Shown here: in pieces, positions 60,453-64,000 of the stretch | Position numbering within the stretch: the stretch's first letter is position 1 | Layout of the letters: every line of letters begins with the position of its first letter | Assembly (NCBI GenBank): GCA_020073585.1 | Contig: JAIQEV010000011.1 | Span: forward strand, 1-64,000 | Direction of reading: 5' to 3' | From: Terriglobia bacterium | GTDB lineage: Bacteria > Acidobacteriota > Terriglobia > Acidiferrales > UBA7541 | Length of the DNA stretch: 64,000 nucleotides | Position numbers and translations under genes: made by a program | Notes under the pieces: generated by a model | Seen by the model: the letters and a program-made list of their open reading frames with translations, nothing else | The model's database searches: none | Told to the model about the DNA's origin: nothing

Positions 60453-61892
60453 ATGGCGGAAATCCGGCTGCATAACACGCTGACGGGGAAGAGCGAGCCT
60501 TTTGTGACCGGGCACCCGGGCGAGGTGCGCATGTACACCTGCGGGCCGACGGTGTACGACTACGCGCACATCGGGAACTTCCGCACCTTCGTCTTTCAGG
60601 ACGTGCTGCGGCGGTTTCTGCAGTTGCGCGGCTACCGGATGAAGCAGGTGATGAACCTGACCGACGTGGACGACCGCATCATCGCCAAAGCCGCGGCCGC
60701 CGGCGTGAGCATCCGCGAGTACACCGAGAAATACGCGCAGGCCTTCTTCGCGGATTGCGCCACGCTGGGCATCGAGCCGCCCGAGCACTGGATCCGCGCC
60801 ACCGAGCATATCGAAGAGATGGTGGGGCTGATCGAGCGGCTGCGCGCCAAGTCCTACACCTACGAGAGCGAAGGCTCGATCTACTACCGCATCGCGAAAT
60901 TTCCGGACTACGGCAAGCTCTCGAAGATCGACGTGAGCGGCATCCAGGCGGGGGCGCGCGTGGACGTGGACCGCTACGAGAAGGAGAGCGCGCGGGACTT
61001 CGCGCTATGGAAGGCGCCCAAGCCGGGCGAGCATTTCTGGGAGACGCGCATCGGTCCGGGGCGGCCCGGGTGGCACATCGAATGCTCGGCGATGGCCATG
61101 CGCTATCTCGGCGAAACGCTGGACATCCACACCGGCGGGATCGATCTGGCCTTTCCGCACCACGAAAACGAAATCGCGCAGTCCGAGGGCGCGACGGGCA
61201 AGCCCTTCGTGCGCTTCTGGCTGCATGCCGAGCATCTGCTGGTCGAAGGCGAGAAGATGTCCAAGTCGCTCGGCAACTTCTATACGCTGCGCGATCTCTT
61301 CGCCAAGGGCTACAAGCCCTCGACGATCCGCTTTCTCCTGGCCAGCGTGCCGTACCGCAAGCAGCTCAATTTCACCTTCGACGGACTGCAGCAGGCGGCC
61401 AGCTCCGTCGAGCGCCTGCGCAACTTCGCCGCGCGCCTGCGCCAGGAAAAATTTCCCGCGGGAGAGCAGGCCGGCTTTGCCGCGCGGGTGCGGCGCGCCG
61501 AGGAAGAGTTCGGCGCCGGGCTGGCCGACGACCTGAACACGGCGCAGGCCCTGGCCGCGGTCTTCGACCTGGTGCGCGAGACCAATAGCGCCATGGACCA
61601 GGGCCAATTCCGGCAGGGCGGCGTGGCCGCGGCCGCGGCCTTCCTGGCGAAATTCGACCGCGTGTTCGCCGTGCTCGCGGATACGGATGCGGAAAAGCTG
61701 CGCGCGCTGGGCTATGGCGCGGAGAGCGCGGGCCCCGGCGACGCGGAGATCGAAGCGCTGGTCGCGGAGCGCAACGCCGCCCGCAAACGGCGCGACTTCG
61801 CGGCCTCCGACCGCATCCGCCAGCAGCTTGCGGATCGTGGTATACTCCTCGAGGACACCAAGGATGGCGGTGTCCGCTGGAAACGCAAATGA
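60453..61892 (+). CDS. cysS: Cysteinyl-tRNA synthetase
   Basis: 479 residues from the ATG at 60453; a GTG at 60444 with AAGG upstream is also in frame. Class I synthetase with HIGN (in [12 protein letters not shown]) and KMSKS ([12 protein letters not shown]). Zinc ligands are CGPT near the start, ECSAM and HHENE in the middle. Attaches Cys to tRNA-Cys in the cytoplasm. Confidence 0.97.
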   Translation: MAEIRLHNTLTGKSEPFVTGHPGEVRMYTCGPTVYDYAHIGNFRTFVFQDVLRRFLQLRGYRMKQVMNLTDVDDRIIAKAAAAGVSIREYTEKYAQAFFADCATLGIEPPEHWIRATEHIEEMVGLIERLRAKSYTYESEGSIYYRIAKFPDYGKLSKIDVSGIQAGARVDVDRYEKESARDFALWKAPKPGEHFWETRIGPGRPGWHIECSAMAMRYLGETLDIHTGGIDLAFPHHENEIAQSEGATGKPFVRFWLHAEHLLVEGEKMSKSLGNFYTLRDLFAKGYKPSTIRFLLASVPYRKQLNFTFDGLQQAASSVERLRNFAARLRQEKFPAGEQAGFAARVRRAEEEFGAGLADDLNTAQALAAVFDLVRETNSAMDQGQFRQGGVAAAAAFLAKFDRVFAVLADTDAEKLRALGYGAESAGPGDAEIEALVAERNAARKRRDFAASDRIRQQLADRGILLEDTKDGGVRWKRK

Positions 61893-61990
61893 ACATGATT
61901 TCTCACATCCGCGTTCCGTACCTCCCGGGGCACATCCCGCCGGCCGCCCAGCGGCCAAACCTTTATAGCGTCGACTAACATTTTCATCCT

Positions 61991-62105
61991 TGGCAGGCCT
62001 TCCGGGGAGTAGTCCGTTCGCGCACGATCCCCGCTCGAGCTTGCGCTTTCCCCGCGGTACCCGGGACAACCTCCAACGCGAAACCGCCCAGGCGGTCAGA
62101 GGAGA
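61991..62105 (+). promoter_or_regulatory. Candidate structured leader before the aminotransferase gene
   Basis: The 5' region is GC-rich and foldable. It contains GGGGAGTAG (62004-62012) and GGACAACCTCC (62064-62074), where GGAG and CTCC could pair. GGGGAGUAG is a conserved core of the yybP-ykoY (Mn2+) riboswitch, but the second core element is not a good match and the gene has no manganese link, so this is only a weak candidate. Confidence 0.2.
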
Positions 62106-62110
62106 ATGAG

Positions 62111-63460
62111 ATGCAGATCACAGTGGAATCCAAGCTTCCCCGGCTGGTGACGGCGCTGCCGGGACCCAATGCCAAGCGCGTCGTGGAATACGACGGCAAG
62201 TTCATGTCGCCTTCCTATACCCGCGAATACCAGTTGGTGGCCAAGCGCGGGCGCGGGGCCATCGTCGAGGACGTGGACGGCAATACCTTTCTCGATTTCG
62301 CGGCGGGTATCGCCGTGTGCGCCACCGGGCACTGCCACCCGAAAGTGGTGGACGCGATCCAGAAGCAGGCGGCCGAGCTGATTCACATGTCCGGCACGGA
62401 CTTTTTCTATGAGAGCCTGCCGCAGCTGGCGGAGCGCCTGGTGAAGACCATGCCCGGCGCGGAGGCGAAGCGCGTTTTCTTCGGCAATTCGGGCACGGAG
62501 GCGGTAGAGGGGGCCATCAAGCTGGCGCGCTACACGACCAAGCGGGACAAGATCATCGCGTTCTACGGCTGCTTCCATGGCCGCACGCTGGGCGCGCTGT
62601 CGCTGACGGCTTCGAAAGCGACGCAGCGCAAGGGCTTCGGCACGATGCTCGGGGGGATCGAGCACATTCCGTATCCGAACGCTTATCGCTGCGCGCAGGG
62701 CCACACTTCGGAGACTTGCGGCACGGAAATCATCGAGCAGCTCGAAAACGATATCTTCAAGCGGCTGTTCGATCCCGCGGACGTCGCGGCGATCATCATC
62801 GAGCCGATCCAGGGTGAGGGCGGATACATCGCTGCCCCGTTGGCTTTCCTGCAGGAACTGCAGCGCATCTGCCGGAAGAACGGGATCATGCTGATCGCGG
62901 ACGAAGTGCAGTCCGGGATCGGGCGCACGGGAAAATGGTGGGCTTACGAGCACGCCGGGATCGAGCCGGACATCATCACCACGGCCAAGGGCATCGCCAG
63001 CGGGATGCCGCTGGGGGCCTTCATCGCGCGGGAGAGCGTGATGAACTGGAAGGCGGGCTCGCACGGCACCACGTTCGGCGGCAATCCGGTGTGCATCGCG
63101 GCGGCGCTGGCCACGCTGGACCTGGTCGAAGGCGGGTACATGGAAAACGCCCGGCGCATGGGCGAGTACCTGTTCGGGAAGATGGCGGACTGGACCAAAA
63201 AGTTCAAGATCATCGGCGAGGTGCGCGGGCGCGGGCTGATGATCGGCGTGGAGATCGTGCGGGACCAGAAGACCAAGGAAAAGGCCGCGGATCTGCGCAC
63301 GCAGATCGTGAACCTGGCCTTCCGCAAGGGACTGCTGATCCTCAGCGCCGGGGAGTGCACGTTCCGGCTCTCGCCGCCGCTGCTGATCGACGAGGAGCAG
63401 GCGGACTTCGCGGTGCGCACGCTCGAAGAGTGCTTCCGCGAGGTAGAGAAGAGCCTCTAA
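62111..63460 (+). CDS. Class III aminotransferase (GABA / acetylornithine type)
   Basis: 449 residues, PLP-dependent. The PLP lysine is in DIITTAKGIASG; the phosphate loop is NSGTEAVEGAIKLAR; the aspartate is in MLIADEVQSGIGRTG. The layout fits 4-aminobutyrate or related omega-aminotransferases (about 440 residues) better than short ArgD. The exact donor is unknown. GAGGAGA precedes the ATG. A terminator follows. Confidence 0.92.
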   Translation: MQITVESKLPRLVTALPGPNAKRVVEYDGKFMSPSYTREYQLVAKRGRGAIVEDVDGNTFLDFAAGIAVCATGHCHPKVVDAIQKQAAELIHMSGTDFFYESLPQLAERLVKTMPGAEAKRVFFGNSGTEAVEGAIKLARYTTKRDKIIAFYGCFHGRTLGALSLTASKATQRKGFGTMLGGIEHIPYPNAYRCAQGHTSETCGTEIIEQLENDIFKRLFDPADVAAIIIEPIQGEGGYIAAPLAFLQELQRICRKNGIMLIADEVQSGIGRTGKWWAYEHAGIEPDIITTAKGIASGMPLGAFIARESVMNWKAGSHGTTFGGNPVCIAAALATLDLVEGGYMENARRMGEYLFGKMADWTKKFKIIGEVRGRGLMIGVEIVRDQKTKEKAADLRTQIVNLAFRKGLLILSAGECTFRLSPPLLIDEEQADFAVRTLEECFREVEKSL

Positions 63461-63488
63461 CGCAGAGACGCAGAGATCGCAGAGGAGA
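63461..63488. repeat. Short tandem repeat abutting the aminotransferase stop
   Basis: CGCAGAGA, CGCAGAGA, TCGCAGAGG: three 8-9-bp units that begin on the base after the stop codon. Confidence 0.7.
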
Positions 63489-63495
63489 ACAGAAG

Positions 63496-63547
63496 AATCC
63501 CGTGGTTGCCGGAGAAGAGCGCCGGCGGCCGCGGGATTTTTGTTTTT
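63496..63547 (+). terminator. Rho-independent terminator after the aminotransferase
   Basis: AATCCCG (63496-63502) pairs with CGGGATT, extended inward by TGG/CCG and TTGCCGG/CCGGCGG with G-U pairs, followed by TTTTTGTTTTT. Confidence 0.9.
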
Positions 63548-63634
63548 CCGCGGGCCGCCCTTCTGGAAAGTCCGGCGATTCCGCCGAGCGGGAGGCGTCG
63601 GCGTGGAACACCCTGCGAAGTTCTTTGCCCGGAG

Positions 63635-64000
63635 TCAGTCCGCCGTTGCGCGGATGGGCTTTCCGGCCCAGCGGCGGCGCACGGCAGCCAGAAATCGCTC
63701 TTTGTTTTTTTTCATTTGGCGGACGAGCGCCGGATTGCCGGTATCTTCGTGCGCGGCGGCCCAGAGGACCATTTCCGTGAGGACCGGGGCAAGATCGATG
63801 CCTTTCGGTGTGAGCGAATAAATCAGTTTGCGGCCGTCCGCGGGGTCGCGTTTCGTGGCAATGATTCCGTGAGCTTCCAGCTTGCGCAGGCGATCCGCCA
63901 GGATGTTCGTGGCGATGCCTTCGTAGGAGTGGAGGAATTCCTTGTAGGTGCGGAATCCCAGAAGCATCATGTCGCGGATGATCAGCAAAGACCAGCGATC
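63635..64000 (-). CDS. HxlR-family transcriptional regulator (5' end outside window)
   Basis: The visible 121 residues begin DRWSLLIIRD, the usual HxlR opening some 20-30 residues from the N-terminus, so the true start lies beyond the right edge. The winged helix is seen in SYEGIATNILADRLRKLEAHGII and the wing in DPADGRKLIYSLTPKG. HxlR proteins respond to redox or small electrophiles in several bacteria. The target is not visible. Confidence 0.93.
   Translation of the reverse strand, partial: DRWSLLIIRDMMLLGFRTYKEFLHSYEGIATNILADRLRKLEAHGIIATKRDPADGRKLIYSLTPKGIDLAPVLTEMVLWAAAHEDTGNPALVRQMKKNKERFLAAVRRRWAGKPIRATAD

Noticed and set aside
58003-60483. An 826-codon plus-strand frame opposite the S9 peptidase
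   Set aside because: The peptidase on the other strand has signal peptide and full catalytic triad; the plus-strand frame has neither motif nor ribosome-binding site.

Overview
The window is high-GC DNA (roughly two thirds G+C by eye), gene-dense, and reads like a chromosome of a Gram-negative soil-type bacterium, most probably an Acidobacteriota member. The pointers are LPS export genes (a LptC/LptA fusion, LptB, an MsbA-like ABC protein), hopanoid side-chain genes (HpnJ and two HpnI-like proteins), a PadR-controlled FtsX-type ABC transporter, and many secreted TPR proteins. This lineage call is an inference from gene content; no rRNA gene is present.

Layout. 1-2.5 kb: a truncated ABC ATPase and a 58-residue zinc-ribbon protein on the minus strand, then a Crp/Fnr regulator and the iron-sulfur repair protein Ric, with a Crp-type operator between the last two. 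2.8-9.3 kb: a periplasmic adaptor, a TPR lipoprotein-size protein, a MacB-type permease, a TolC-type outer membrane protein and a PLP decarboxylase. 9.5-17.6 kb: a plus-strand run with HpnJ, two small EmrE/ArnE-F-like proteins, two membrane glycosyltransferases of the GT39/ArnT type and two HpnI-like glycosyltransferases. 17.8 kb: tRNA-Gln(CUG). 18-22 kb, minus strand: a rhodanese, a conserved unknown, a RodZ-like HTH protein and an M20 peptidase. 22-24 kb: cytochrome c and a GAF-GGDEF diguanylate cyclase. 24.2-28.2 kb: a PadR/FtsX/ATPase cassette flanked on its left by a nearly identical truncated copy of the lptC 5' end. 28.4-42.3 kb: a long housekeeping run on the plus strand: lptC-lptA fusion, lptB, rpoN, rapZ, msbA-like, yicC, gmk, rpoZ, coaBC, family-4 UDG, priA. 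42.4-43.7 kb: hicBA and an unusual 780-bp noncoding stretch. 43.7-49.8 kb: amino-acid permease, DUF4337-type protein, HU, dcd, and a marR-nitroreductase-DedA/rhodanese operon in which a UGA codon sits at an active-site cysteine of the rhodanese. 49-57.8 kb: SDR, secreted TPR protein, Fis-type HTH, purC, smc and a cupredoxin. 58-64 kb: S9 peptidase, cysS, a class III aminotransferase and an HxlR regulator running off the end.

The most interesting signals are: the in-frame UGA in the rhodanese domain with a hairpin at SECIS distance; a GTGA-N6-TCAC operator centred near -41.5 before ric; a recent duplication flanking the ABC cassette; a family of 27-bp palindromic repeats, one pair of which sits in frame inside the lptC-lptA gene; degenerate 7-bp arrays that abut stop codons at several loci; several promoters placed so that transcription would start at the start codon; and a promoter-plus-hairpin in an AT-rich intergenic region that could be a small RNA. 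All assignments are from reading the sequence; no database search was run.
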